Shown here in pieces: positions 38,152 to 49,191 of a stretch of 55,338 nucleotides of DNA; the first letter of the stretch is position 1; every line of letters starts with the position of its first letter. The notes below the pieces were generated by a model that worked only from the letters and a program-made list of their open reading frames with translations, did not search any database and was not told where the DNA came from. The DNA comes from a candidate division Zixibacteria bacterium SM1_73 (lineage in GTDB: Bacteria > Zixibacteria > MSB-5A5 > SM1-73): NCBI GenBank assembly GCA_001304225.1, contig LJVD01000016.1, positions 1 through 55,338 on the forward strand. The letters run 5' to 3'. Made by a program: the position numbers and the translations under genes.

Positions 38152-40308
38152 ATGAAAAAGATTAAGGTTTTGACCATTGTCCTTATGCTCGTGTCAGTTC
38201 AGATGCTCCTTGGAGTTATTCCTCGAAAGTGGGAATTTTATAAGATAGACGATTATCTCGATGGAAAATTCTTTGGAATTTCTGTGTCCCATGATGGAGT
38301 GCTTTCCTTTTCGCCCCAAGAAGAGGCAATCGAGGGGCCAACGGAGGAATTTTATCTTTCGCTGCTCATAACCTCTGGTGAGACGATGTATTTAGGAACA
38401 GGACACAGTGGAAAGATTTACAAAATCCAGGCAGACGGAAAAGCTGAACTGTTTTTCCAGGCACCTGAAATGGATGTTTACTGTCTCGCTCAAGATGGAA
38501 AGGGAAACCTCTATGCCGGCACTTCGCCAAACGGAAAAATCTATAAGATCACACGTCAGGGCGATGGGGAGCCTTTCTTTAATCCCACAGAAAAATATAT
38601 ATGGGATCTTTTGTTTGTAGATAGTGAGAACCTATTGGCAGCTGTAGGTGAGAGCGGCGGGATTTATGAAATAAATAAAGAAGGGGAGGGGGCCTTGATC
38701 ATGAAGGCAGAGGAAAACCATATCCTCTGTTTAGAGCAGTCCGGAAGAGGAGAATTCATTGCGGGGAGCGGAGGCAAAGGGATTATATACAGAGTAACGC
38801 CTGGCAAGAAAGCCTCGATTTTGTATGAGTCTCCCTATGAAGAAATAAAATGCGTGGCTTTGGATAAAGCGGGGAATGTCTATGCAGCAGCAGGTGGAAA
38901 GGTGGTTGCAGCCAAGAAGGATGCTGCTTCGCTTTTGCCGACCGGAGTGTCCACAGAGATTACGGTTACGGCAATCCCGGATACACCAGCACAAAAACAG
39001 ACTGCTGTTTCTTTAGACAGCCAGCCCGGTGCTCTCTTTCGTGTGAATCCAGAAGGACTAGCAAAAAAGCTTTGGTCATCAGAGGACGAGTTGGTCTACT
39101 GTTTACTCTGGGATGAAGGAACGAAAAAAATTATTTTTGGCACAGGAGACAAAGGCCGACTTTATGAGATCGATTCAGACGAAAAAGTTTCTCTTCTTCT
39201 TCAGAAAGACTCTGAGCAGGTCTATCTCCTTACCCCTCACGACTCTTCTATCTATTCTTTATTCAATAATCCCTCCCGGTTGATTCGTATCTCTCCTGGC
39301 CAGAGGTTTGAGGGAGAATATGAGAGTCGTGTCATGGATGCCGGAACCCTCTCCCAATGGGGAAAGATCGAGTGGGAGGCTGAGCTTATGACCGGTTCCA
39401 CTGTTCAATTTTTCACCCGGAGCGGGAATTCTTCACAGCCGGATCTGACCTGGAGCGAGTGGTCGCCGCCCTACCAAAGGGCAGAGGGAGAACAAGTCCT
39501 CAGCCCTAAGGGCCGCTATCTTCAGTTCAAAGTCAAATTCAGGGCTGAGTCGGGTCGGAGATCCCCTTTCCTGAAAAAGATCGCCCTTTTCTACCTGCAA
39601 TCCAACCTCCCTCCATCGTTGACCAAACTCGAACTTCTTCCTGCGAATGAGGTTTATCTAAAGCCTCTCGAACAGGATGAAGTCATTTGGGGTGAGGATA
39701 TCAGCCAGTCCGAACAGGCTATAGCTAAGGAAAAATCGAAAAGCTTTATGGCTCCCAAAAAGGTCCAAAGGAAGGGTTATCAGACTGTTACCTGGGATGC
39801 AGAAGACGAGAATAAAGACAGCCTTCTCTATTCGATTTACATTCGACGCGAAGATGAGTCGAAATGGAGAGTTTTCAAGCAAAGATGGGTAGAAAAGATC
39901 TTTTCATTCGACACTTTGAATTTTCCCGATGGAATTTATTATCTAAAGATCGAAGTCTCTGATTCGCCTTCCAATCCCAAGGGTGTGGATTTAAGGTCAG
40001 AAAAAGTCAGCCGTAAGCTGATCATCGATAATTCCCTACCTGTCTTTAAAAATGTTCAGGTAAACAAGCAAGGAAACAGTTTAACTGTTACATTTTCCGT
40101 TGAAGATGTGCAGTCTTCTATCAAAGAAGCTAAATTCCTGATTCGTCCGAACGATTGGGAGGCTGTGTTTCCTGAGGACGGGATAAGTGATTCCAAGACT
40201 GAATTGTTCCGATTTAACGTAAGTTTAACGCCAGATTCGGACAATCTGATCGTCATCAAAGTCACAGACAACCAGGATAACGTCGCGGTATACAGAGCCT
40301 CATTTTAA
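38152..40308 (+). CDS. Exported beta-propeller-like protein
   Basis: Repeated blade motifs MYLGTGHSGKIYKI, LYAGTSPNGKIYKI, LLAAVGESGGIYEI, FIAGSGGKGIIYRV, IIFGTGDKGRLYEI. Confidence 0.82.
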   Translation: MKKIKVLTIVLMLVSVQMLLGVIPRKWEFYKIDDYLDGKFFGISVSHDGVLSFSPQEEAIEGPTEEFYLSLLITSGETMYLGTGHSGKIYKIQADGKAELFFQAPEMDVYCLAQDGKGNLYAGTSPNGKIYKITRQGDGEPFFNPTEKYIWDLLFVDSENLLAAVGESGGIYEINKEGEGALIMKAEENHILCLEQSGRGEFIAGSGGKGIIYRVTPGKKASILYESPYEEIKCVALDKAGNVYAAAGGKVVAAKKDAASLLPTGVSTEITVTAIPDTPAQKQTAVSLDSQPGALFRVNPEGLAKKLWSSEDELVYCLLWDEGTKKIIFGTGDKGRLYEIDSDEKVSLLLQKDSEQVYLLTPHDSSIYSLFNNPSRLIRISPGQRFEGEYESRVMDAGTLSQWGKIEWEAELMTGSTVQFFTRSGNSSQPDLTWSEWSPPYQRAEGEQVLSPKGRYLQFKVKFRAESGRRSPFLKKIALFYLQSNLPPSLTKLELLPANEVYLKPLEQDEVIWGEDISQSEQAIAKEKSKSFMAPKKVQRKGYQTVTWDAEDENKDSLLYSIYIRREDESKWRVFKQRWVEKIFSFDTLNFPDGIYYLKIEVSDSPSNPKGVDLRSEKVSRKLIIDNSLPVFKNVQVNKQGNSLTVTFSVEDVQSSIKEAKFLIRPNDWEAVFPEDGISDSKTELFRFNVSLTPDSDNLIVIKVTDNQDNVAVYRASF

Positions 40309-40314
40309 CCTGGA

Positions 40315-40878
40315 TCAGCCGCTCACCCGTTCGATGTAGGAATTGTCTCGGGTGTCTATTCTTACAATATCCCCTTCTTTTATGAACTGAGGGACTGTGA
40401 CTGTGATACCGGTTTGCAGAGTGGCTGGCTTGTTGCTGGCCGACTGAGTGGCCCCTTTGAGATAAGGTTCGGTTTTCACCACCTCCATGTCAATGGTTAA
40501 GGGGGGATTCACTCCCACAGGTTTTCCATCAGACATCTCAATCGAGAATGTCACATCGGATATGAGATAGTCCACAGAATCACCCAAAATATCTGGAGTA
40601 AGTTTTATCTGCTCATAATTTTCAAGATTCATAAAAACATAGGCATTCCCTTCCTGGTACAGGAATTGCATTTCAATCACTTCAAGATAAGCTTGTTCTA
40701 CCTTATCCTTGGAACGAAATCTGTGATCGTGCAGAGTTTGATCACTGAGCCGGCGAAGTTTTGTCTGCATCAGAGCCTGCCCCTTGCCCGGTGTCACATG
40801 CGTTGTCTCGAGCACCTTGTAGAGTCCATCTTCCAATTTTATGATCATTCCTTTTCTGATCTGTGTGGCGTTGATCAT
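40315..40878 (-). CDS. efp: Elongation factor P
   Basis: ATQIRKGMIIKLEDGLYKVLETTHVTPGKGQALMQTKLR; full length. Confidence 0.97.
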   Translation of the reverse strand: MINATQIRKGMIIKLEDGLYKVLETTHVTPGKGQALMQTKLRRLSDQTLHDHRFRSKDKVEQAYLEVIEMQFLYQEGNAYVFMNLENYEQIKLTPDILGDSVDYLISDVTFSIEMSDGKPVGVNPPLTIDMEVVKTEPYLKGATQSASNKPATLQTGITVTVPQFIKEGDIVRIDTRDNSYIERVSG

Positions 40879-41875
40879 CTCTCCTCCTTTCGCTCTCTAT
40901 AGGGGGTAGGTTCAATGCGGGCTCCTTCATCCACACAGACGATGGCGCTCCTGCATTGAGCCCTTCCTCAATCATTTTATCTATTTTAGGAGTAGATGTT
41001 TGAATATAGTCTCTGAGCACAAGATGTTGTTGGGTAAGAAGTTGGCCAAATTCTTGGTGGTCGAACGTTTCTGATTCAAAGAGAGATTTTCCCTGTGCTG
41101 TCAGATCACGAGTCATCAGCGTTCCTTTGAGCAGCCTCTTGTTATCTGGAGGAAGGTTCTCGATTTGCTCCTGTTCCTTCTGGCCCAAAGGTTCCTTCAG
41201 ACTGAAACCTTCGATATTTTTGTGGATAATTTGCACCCCTTCAAGAACATGTGTTTTGATGTACCCGAGCATCCCTGTAGTGTCCTTTTTTTGGAGGGAA
41301 TTGGCAAGGACAAAGCGTTTCAATGGGTTTCTCAGTTTTGTCGCCTTCAACTCTCCCTCGAAGGAGACGTTGACAATACCCCCTAAAGAGGATGCATAGT
41401 GATCCATCTTTCCACCTGGCTCATTGAATTCGGCGACTTCGGTAAGAAATCCGAGCTCAGCTATGGTCTCAGGAACATTCAGCGTGTTGTCTTTTGCTGT
41501 TTCCAGCAAAAATTTTAACCATGCAATGACTAGAGCCGATGAGCTGGAGGTTCCTGCATTGATGGGGATAGTCCCATGGAGATGGCAGTCCCATCCGAAA
41601 GGGAACTGTATCCCTTTTCTTCTAAGAACATTGACCGCACTTTTGAGATAGTCCCGTTCTTTCTGATAAACCAGGTCTCCTTCAAGAGAGAATTCTTCTT
41701 TTTCACCTAAGTCAGGTAGACTGACCCTCATGATTTGGTCGTTTCTGCGCGTTCCCCGGATAAATATCCTTAAGTTAACAGCGGCAGCGATGATGGGCAA
41801 TGCAAAATAATCCTGGTGTTCGCCGAAAAGACAGATTCTTCCTGGTGCAGAGACAGAAATTTCATCATTCTTCAT
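40875..41875 (-). pseudogene. GHMP kinase (galactokinase-like) with internal out-of-frame deletion near 40941-40954
   Basis: SAPGRICLFGEHQDYFALP, GTIPINAGTSSSSALVIAWL, PGGKMDHYASS; after NAGA the expected GSGGGGC motif is missing and the other frame gives AIVCVDEGARIEPTPYRERKEER*, ending in ATGA overlap with efp. Confidence 0.8.
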
Positions 41876-42038
41876 GCCTTCTATTATCCAAAGTCAGCCT
41901 TGACTGTCAACTCTTACGGAATGCAGGAATCTTCATTTCCGTAACCAAAGAAGAGCATTGGAGATGCAAACGCTCTTGCGTGGATTCAGATTTTTTTATA
42001 TAAAGAATGCGATTCATTAAGGTCGAGAACAGGATATT

Positions 42039-42842
42039 GTGAGCGAGCTTTATTTTATCGGAACAGGAGGATCTGTCGCTACAGAGGACAGGGATAATAC
42101 ATCTTTTGTGCTTCAAACCCGAGAATCTTTGCTGTTGATCGACTGCCCGGGAAGTACGATACAGAAGCTGAAGAAGTTGAATTTTAATCCAAGAAGCATC
42201 AATGCTTTGTTAGTCACACATATCCATCCTGATCACATCTACGGATTGCCCTCTCTAGTACACAGCCTTATGTTAGATGAATGTCTTTTACGCATTTATG
42301 GATCAGAAGAAACAGTCCGTTTTTGTGCGGAATTACTCGATCTTTTTGACCTGCGGGCTGAAAAAGTCAAATGTCGGGTAGTTTTTATACCTGTAGAGGA
42401 CAGAGAGATTCAGCAGATATCACCATCGCTCAGCTGTACTTTTTTCAAAGTCCCTCACAGTCCTGAATCTATGGCTTTTCACTTTTACCTTGAGGAAGAA
42501 GGAATACATTTCATTTATTCTGGCGATACACCTGTCTATCCGATGCTGTTCCAGGAGGCTCTAAACACAGATTATCTGGTTCATGATTGCAGTGCACCTT
42601 CCCGATTTTTTCGAAAGTATCCATCGCTCCAATCCATGCACACAGATGCACTATCCTTGGGAAAACGTGCTCAGGAGGCTGGGGTGAAAAATCTTCTGCC
42701 CTGTCATTTTTTCGGTGAAATTGATTTCCCGCTCAAAGAGATAGAGGAGGAAATCAGAAGATATTTTCGCGGGAATTTAATCATTCCCGATGATTTTTCA
42801 AGAATTCCCTTGATTTCTGCAAGACGTAGAGTCATAAGTTGA
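42039..42842 (+). CDS. MBL-fold metallo-hydrolase (RNase Z-like)
   Basis: LLVTHIHPDHIYGLPSLVHSL, FIYSGDTPVYP; GTG start. Confidence 0.9.
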   Translation: MSELYFIGTGGSVATEDRDNTSFVLQTRESLLLIDCPGSTIQKLKKLNFNPRSINALLVTHIHPDHIYGLPSLVHSLMLDECLLRIYGSEETVRFCAELLDLFDLRAEKVKCRVVFIPVEDREIQQISPSLSCTFFKVPHSPESMAFHFYLEEEGIHFIYSGDTPVYPMLFQEALNTDYLVHDCSAPSRFFRKYPSLQSMHTDALSLGKRAQEAGVKNLLPCHFFGEIDFPLKEIEEEIRRYFRGNLIIPDDFSRIPLISARRRVIS

Positions 42843-42937
42843 TAGATTAGGATGGTTGACCAGGATTTTGCTGAGCCAAGATCGCAATGAATAGGAATAA
42901 TTTCAATGAGGCGTATGAGATCCTTTAGGCGGAATAG

Positions 42938-44617
42938 ATGAAAGGCTTTTCGATCTTCATTATGACCGTGGTTTTTGTCATCGGGGCTTTCTGTCATAAA
43001 GAATCCGAGAGGGAAGTCGCTGATGTCGTTCTTCTCAACGGCATGGTCTGGACGGTAGACCCGGCGATACCTTGGGCGGAAGGGATTGCTCTCAAGGGGA
43101 ATAAAATTCTCAAGGTGGGATCTACATCAGAGATCAAAGGATATATCGGGGAGAGGACAAAGTCCATTGATTTGAAGGGATCCTTTGTGTTGCCTGGTTT
43201 TATAGACTGCCATACCCATTTCCTCGATGGGGGATTTTCCCTCTCCAGCGTTCAGTTAGGAAATGCTCGAACCAAGGATGATTTCATTGCCCGAATTGGA
43301 CAGAAGGCCCAGGAGCTTGGGCAGGGCGAGTGGATTCTTAGAGGGAACTGGGATCACCAGCAATTCGATCCTGTTGAGTTACCCAGGAAGGAATGGATTG
43401 ATGCTGTTACTCCTGACAATCCTGTTTGTGTGAACCGTCACGATGGACATATGGTCCTTGTGAACAGCCTGGCGCTGAAACTGTCCGGGATCACCAAAGA
43501 TTCAGCAGTACCGGAGGGAGGTGAAATCGTCAAAGATTCCCTGACAGGAGAACCAACCGGGATTCTTAAAGATGCAGCCATGGATCTTGTTATGGATCAC
43601 ATCCCAGAGCCTTCTCTCGAGGATAGATTAAGGGCAGTGGAAGCAGGTTTAGCACATGCTAAGAGTTGGGGAATAACCTCTATTCACGATATGGATTATA
43701 CGTCCAGCTTCGAGGTTTACGAGAATTTACTGGAACAGAACAAATTGACAGCTCGTCTCTATGTGTACATTCCCATCTCAGATGTCGAGCTTTTGTCCGA
43801 GCACAAGCTTGTTTCGCCACTTCAAAGTGATGTTTTAAGGATTGCTGGACTCAAAGGATTTGTGGATGGATCTTTGGGCTCCTCCACAGCGCTTTTTTTT
43901 GATCCCTATACAGATGATCCAACAAAGAGAGGGCTTCTGGCTTCAGACATGTTCCCTGAAGGAATCATGGAAAGGAGGCTCATGGAGGCTGATCGGTCAG
44001 GACTCCAAGTCGCCATCCATGCTATCGGAGACAAAGCGAACCATATGATCTTGGATATCTTCGAGAAGGTTATGCGTGCGAATGCCGACCGAGACCGAAG
44101 ATGGAGAATCGAGCATGCACAGCATCTTCTTCCCGAGGATATTGAGCGGATGAAAAAACTGAGGGTTATTGCTTCTGTCCAGCCCTATCATGCAGTGGAT
44201 GATGGACGGTGGGCCGAGAAAAAAATCGGAAAACAAAGAGCCCAATACACCTATGCGTTTCGCTCTCTTCTTGATGAAGGAGTACACTTGGCCTGCGGTT
44301 CGGATTGGACGGTTGCTCCGTTGAATCCGTTGACTGGAATCTTTGCGGCGGTCACCCGACAGACTCTGGATGGAAGAAATCCTGATGGTTGGATCCCTGA
44401 TCAAAAGATCAAATTAGAAGAAGCGATCAAAGGATATACCCTTCACGCAGCCTACACAGAATTTTCCGAACACAAAAAAGGCTCGTTGGAGGAGGGAAAA
44501 TTAGCGGATTTAGTTGTCCTCGATCAGAATTTGTTTGAAATTCCGCCTGAAAAAATATTGGAGACAGAAGTTCGGATGACCATCTTTAACGGCAGAATTA
44601 TCTACGAAAAACAATAG
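42938..44617 (+). CDS. Amidohydrolase family 3 (YtcJ-like) protein
   Basis: GFIDCHTHFLDGG, AIHAIGDKANHMILD, RIEHAQHLLPEDI, LACGSDWTVAPLNPL. Confidence 0.93.
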   Translation: MKGFSIFIMTVVFVIGAFCHKESEREVADVVLLNGMVWTVDPAIPWAEGIALKGNKILKVGSTSEIKGYIGERTKSIDLKGSFVLPGFIDCHTHFLDGGFSLSSVQLGNARTKDDFIARIGQKAQELGQGEWILRGNWDHQQFDPVELPRKEWIDAVTPDNPVCVNRHDGHMVLVNSLALKLSGITKDSAVPEGGEIVKDSLTGEPTGILKDAAMDLVMDHIPEPSLEDRLRAVEAGLAHAKSWGITSIHDMDYTSSFEVYENLLEQNKLTARLYVYIPISDVELLSEHKLVSPLQSDVLRIAGLKGFVDGSLGSSTALFFDPYTDDPTKRGLLASDMFPEGIMERRLMEADRSGLQVAIHAIGDKANHMILDIFEKVMRANADRDRRWRIEHAQHLLPEDIERMKKLRVIASVQPYHAVDDGRWAEKKIGKQRAQYTYAFRSLLDEGVHLACGSDWTVAPLNPLTGIFAAVTRQTLDGRNPDGWIPDQKIKLEEAIKGYTLHAAYTEFSEHKKGSLEEGKLADLVVLDQNLFEIPPEKILETEVRMTIFNGRIIYEKQ

Positions 44618-44623
44618 AATCTA

Positions 44624-45604
44624 ATGATTTATGTTTATTTTCTAGCCTTTATCGTAGCCTTCGCAGTTCTTTTCAAGAGTGCTTCCCTTTTTGTTGAAGG
44701 GGCCTCAGGCATTGCTCAAGTTTTGAATGTCCCCAAGATGGTGATCGGAATAGTGTTGGTCGGCTTGGCAACTACGGCTCCTGAGTTCGGTGTGTCTTTC
44801 ATCGCAGCCATAATGGGCCAGCCAGAAATTGCTCTGGGAAATGCTATCGGATCTGTAATCTGTGATGATGGCGTAGCTCTGGCTCTGGCAGCTTTGCTGG
44901 CTCCTGCGGCAATCTCTGTAAACTGCCGACTGCTAAAATCAATCGGAGTGTTTCTGGTAGCTATCGATATCCTGGCCTACGGGCTAGCCAGGAACGGCAC
45001 AATCGGCAGACTGGAAGGTTTATGTCTTATCCTGATTCTCTGTGTTTACTATGTGTTTGTCTTAAGAAGTCAAAGAAGAAACATGAGGACCAGAAAGGTT
45101 AAGGAGCCCTTATCCGACTCAGATGAAGCACGCCCACAGCGCGAAAAAGAGGCCTTGAAACGGTTGGCCATTCGCTTTTTAGCCGGATTCTTTGGGGTGG
45201 CTGCCACCAGCTTCCTTATTGTTTGGGCGGCAAGAAACATAGCTTTACACTTTTCTGTTTCTGAAATCATCATCGGTTCAACTATCGTGGCGATCGGGAC
45301 CTCTCTGCCAGAAATCAGCACATGTATCACTGCTGCTTTAAAGGGAGAGGGGGAGATTGCCGTGGGGAACATAATTGGAGCGGACATTCTCAATATACTC
45401 TGGATCATAGGCATGGCTTCCTTAGCCAACCCGATAACAGTGGACCTGGATATCATTAATTTCTCATTTCCCTATATGATTCTGATAGTGGTAGTCATGC
45501 TGGTAAGTATGAGAATCGGGTGTCGGCTTGGAAAGGCAAAAGGATTGATCCTAATAGTCCTGTATGCTCTGTATGTCTTTCTGGTTTTAAGCATTTTTGT
45601 CTAA
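44624..45604 (+). CDS. Sodium/calcium exchanger family membrane protein
   Basis: Two alpha-repeats GLATTAPEFGVSFIAAIMGQPEIALGNAIGS and GTSLPEISTCITAALKGEGEIAVGNIIGAD. Confidence 0.9.
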   Translation: MIYVYFLAFIVAFAVLFKSASLFVEGASGIAQVLNVPKMVIGIVLVGLATTAPEFGVSFIAAIMGQPEIALGNAIGSVICDDGVALALAALLAPAAISVNCRLLKSIGVFLVAIDILAYGLARNGTIGRLEGLCLILILCVYYVFVLRSQRRNMRTRKVKEPLSDSDEARPQREKEALKRLAIRFLAGFFGVAATSFLIVWAARNIALHFSVSEIIIGSTIVAIGTSLPEISTCITAALKGEGEIAVGNIIGADILNILWIIGMASLANPITVDLDIINFSFPYMILIVVVMLVSMRIGCRLGKAKGLILIVLYALYVFLVLSIFV

Positions 45605-45648
45605 TTCCCTTTAGATCCAGCCTATCATCTGCTGAATCCCAAATTTTC

Positions 45649-45679
45649 TTGACTTAAAATATTGATTTGATATTATAAT
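45649..45679 (+). promoter_or_regulatory. Probable sigma-70 promoter of the ald-nuo-nfn operon
   Basis: TTGACT (45649) and TATAAT (45674-45679); 19-bp spacing or an overlapping 17-bp alternative. Confidence 0.5.
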
Positions 45680-45706
45680 CAGTCCTTTGGGAGCATGGAG
45701 GACGGC

Positions 45707-46822
45707 ATGAATATTGGAGTCATCAACGAGAGCAACAAGATCGAAAATAGAGCGGGTCTCTCTCCCAGTGGCGTATCCTTTCTAGCCGAGAGAGGACATA
45801 CGGTCTATTTTCAGGCTGGAGCAGGACTGAAATCAGGATATTCGAACGAGGAATACACATCCCTTGGCGCGAATATTGTATTCACCAAAGAAGAGGCCTT
45901 CGGGCGTTCGGATATCGTTCTCAACATATCGCCTCTGGATGAGGAAGAATGTAAGCTGGTGAAAGCAAACCAGATCTTGTTCGGGTTTCATCATCTGGCA
46001 GTTTCTCGCAAATGCAATGTAGAGGATATGCTTAAGAAGAATGTCACTATGATAGGTTATGAAATTGTCCAGAAGGAGAATGAAGAACTCCCTTTTATTG
46101 AGAGCTTGAGTGAAATCGCAGGACAGATGTGTTTGGTCATATCAGGAAACTACCTTCAGACGAGCCAGGGAGGCCGCGGTCTTGTTATAGGGGGAGTGGT
46201 CAGTGTCCCCCCTGCAACTGCTGTTGTAATCGGTAGCGGGGTACTCGCGAAAAGTGCGATCAAAGCCATGCTTGGAGCAGGAGCGCAAACCATAGCCTTA
46301 GGGAGGGATATGGACAGGTTGAGAGAACTCGAAGAGATTACCTCAGGCAGATTGATTACTTTGATGGCCAGCCAGTATAACCTGGCGCGCATGGTGAAAG
46401 TTGCTGATATCCTGATAGGAGCTGTCCTTCTTCCGGGAGAAAAAGCGCCTGTTTTGATTACCCGTGACATGGTCAAATCCATGAAAAATGGATCTGTATT
46501 GATTGACCTGGCTATCGATCAGGGAGGCTGTTCTGAAACTTCCCGATTGACTACCCTTGAACATCCGACTTATGTTGATGAGGGCGTCATACATTATTGT
46601 GTCCCTAACATCACATCCACAGTAAGCCGGACCTCCACAAAGGTTCTATCGAACATGGTTGTTCCCTACTTGCTCGATATTGCGGATGGGGGGATCGACC
46701 AGACTTTGAAGGAAAATACATCTCTAGCTCGAGGAGTGTATGTATATAATGGAAATCTTGTCAAGAAGGGTGTTGCCGAGAGATTTTCTATGCCCTACAA
46801 AGAGCTCTCTTCTTTATTATAA
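45707..46822 (+). CDS. ald: Alanine dehydrogenase / PNT alpha-family protein
   Basis: IGVINESNKIENRAGLSPSGVSFLAERGHTV...GVVSVPPATAVVIGSGVLAKSAIKAMLGAGAQ; start refined to follow GGAGG. Confidence 0.85.
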   Translation: MNIGVINESNKIENRAGLSPSGVSFLAERGHTVYFQAGAGLKSGYSNEEYTSLGANIVFTKEEAFGRSDIVLNISPLDEEECKLVKANQILFGFHHLAVSRKCNVEDMLKKNVTMIGYEIVQKENEELPFIESLSEIAGQMCLVISGNYLQTSQGGRGLVIGGVVSVPPATAVVIGSGVLAKSAIKAMLGAGAQTIALGRDMDRLRELEEITSGRLITLMASQYNLARMVKVADILIGAVLLPGEKAPVLITRDMVKSMKNGSVLIDLAIDQGGCSETSRLTTLEHPTYVDEGVIHYCVPNITSTVSRTSTKVLSNMVVPYLLDIADGGIDQTLKENTSLARGVYVYNGNLVKKGVAERFSMPYKELSSLL

Positions 46823-46837
46823 AAAACAGGTTTTAAG

Positions 46838-47252
46838 ATGAAAAAATTATTAACCGAATCCGAAGCCAATCAAAGAGACCTCATTCATATTCTTCATAAG
46901 GTACAGGCCGAAATGGGCTATATCTCCCCAGAAGCCATTGCTGCTATTTCTAAACATCTGAAGATCTCGGAGAATGAGATCTATGGTGTTCTCACTTTCT
47001 ATAAAGCTTTTAGCCTTAAACCCAGAGGTGAACATCTGGTCACGATTTGTATGGGAACTGCCTGCCATGTAAGAGGAGCCCCAAGGATATTGGATGAATT
47101 CAAACGGGGTCTTTGCATCGAACCAGGAGAAACCTCAGAGGATAATCTGTTTACTCTAGAAACGGTCAATTGTGTCGGAGCATCATGGACAGTTGAAGAC
47201 CAGAGATGTGGACAAGCTGATCGGCGAAATAAAGAAAAATTCAAAGGAATAA
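46838..47252 (+). pseudogene. NuoE/HydC-like [2Fe-2S] thioredoxin-like subunit, disrupted near 47180-47186
   Basis: GYISPEAIAAISKHLKISENEIYGVLTFYKAF...CMGTACHVRGA...VNCVGA, then frame switch to HGQLKTRDVDKLIGEIKKNSKE*. Confidence 0.82.
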
Positions 47253-47278
47253 AACGGGAAGGGAACAGTATAAAAAAA

Positions 47279-49191
47279 ATGGAAAAGATCAACGCGACAA
47301 GATTAGAAGAACTCAAAGCGGAAATCCTTGATTCTCGCAAGGACCAGAAGACCTGTATTACGGTATGTGGAGGCACAGGCTGTCATGCCTCGGATGTCTT
47401 CAGATTGCAGATGCTTTCAGGGATGAGGTTAAGAGGCAGAAGCTGAAAGCCACGGTTGACGTGAGAACCACGGGGTGTCATGGTTTTTGTGAGAGGGGCC
47501 CGATTACAGTGATTCAACCTGATGGGATTTTTTATCAGAGAGTAAAGCTTGAAGATGTGGCAGAGGTTGTGACTGAAACCATTAGGAACAAAAAAATCAT
47601 CGACCGCCTTCTGTACATTGATCCACGAACTGGGAAGAAGATCATCAAGGAAAAAGAAGTTCCCTTTTATAAAAAACAGAAAAGGATCATATTCGGAAAC
47701 AATGGTTTCATCGATCCCACGGATATAGAGGATTATATTGCTTTGGATGGTTACAAAGCCCTGGCCAAGGTCCTCTTTGATATGACGGCTGATGAGGTCA
47801 TCGCCGAGGTCAAAGATTCTGGACTCAGGGGCAGAGGAGGAGCAGGATTTCTAGCTGGCCTCAAGTGGGAGATCTGCCGCAATGTCAGTTCCGATGTGAA
47901 ATACATCATCTGCAATGCGGATGAAGGAGATCCTGGGGCCTATATGGACCGGAGCCTGTTGGAGGGCAATCCGCACAGTGTCATCGAAGGCATGATCATC
48001 GGCGCCTATGCCATAGGGGCGTCCGAGGGATACATCTATGTTCGAATGGAATACCCTCTGGCCGTCAAAAATATCACCCTCGCTCTTGAACAGGCAAGAG
48101 AAATGGGTTTTCTTGGGGACTCTATCCTCGGATCTGAGTTCAGCTTCGATATCCATGTTTTCAAAGGGGCTGGAGCCTTTGTCTCCGGGGAAGAAACATC
48201 CATGATGGCCTCGATTGAGGGACGCCGGGCCTTCCCGCGTCAGAGGCCTCCTTTTCCTGCCCAGGAGGGTCTTTGGGGAAAGCCCACCAATATCAACAAT
48301 GTGGAGACGTGGGCCAATATTCCTCTTATCTTGAATAAAGGTGCCGATTGGTATTCCCATATTGGGACCAGGAAGAGCAAGGGAACAAAGATCTTCTCCC
48401 TGGTTGGGAAGATCAACAACACGGGTTTGGTCGAGGTCCCGATGGGTATCTCCCTGAGGGAGATCATTTATGAGATCGGGGGGGGGATAAAAGATGGAAA
48501 AAAGTTCAAGGCTGTCCAGACAGGAGGTCCTTCAGGTGGATGTATTCCTGCGGATATGCTCGATCTAACGATAGATTTTGACACCTTGACCAAAGCAGGA
48601 TCTATGATGGGATCGGGTGGAATGATCGTCATGGATGAGGACACCTGTATGGTGGACGTTGCCCGATATTTTCTTGAATTTACTCAGGAAGAATCCTGTG
48701 GAAAGTGTGTGCCCTGTCGAGTAGGAACAAGACAGCTGGTGGAAATTTTGACCCGCATCACCAAGGGAAGGGGAGAGGAGAGAGATATCCAGAAACTTCA
48801 GGATCTGGCAAAGACGATAAAAGCCGGTTCCCTCTGCGGATTAGGGCAAACAGCTCCCAATCCCGTGCTGACCACTCTTCGCTATTTCGAGAACGAATAC
48901 GAGGCCCATATCAATCAAAAGAGTTGTCCTGCGCTCGTTTGCAAGGATTTGATCATTTACCATATCGATCCAAAAAAGTGTGTGGGTTGTCTCTTGTGTT
49001 TGAAGAACTGTCCGGTAGATGCCATAAGCGGAGAGCGGAAACAAGTTCATGTGATTGACCAGGACCTGTGCATTAAATGTGGAGCATGTTTGGATGTCTG
49101 TCCGCCTAAAGTCAGTGCTGTCGTCAGATACACTGGAAAGAAGAAAGAGAGAGTTTTAAAAAACGTTCAGTCGAAAAGAGCAAAGAAATGA
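47279..49191 (+). pseudogene. NuoF/HydB-like NADH-binding flavoprotein with N-terminal [2Fe-2S] and C-terminal 2x[4Fe-4S] domains; 1-nt frameshift near 47390
   Basis: MEKINATRLEEL...TVCGGTGCHAS / GCLQIADAFRDEVKRQKLKATVDVRTTGCHGFCERGP; GRGGAGFLAGLKWE; CGKCVPCRVGTRQ; CVGCLLCLKNCP...CIKCGACLDVCP. Confidence 0.9.

Noticed and set aside
40742-40874. Overlap of the GHMP kinase ORF with efp
   Set aside because: Result of the frame change after the deletion; the ancestral frame ends at the ATGA overlap
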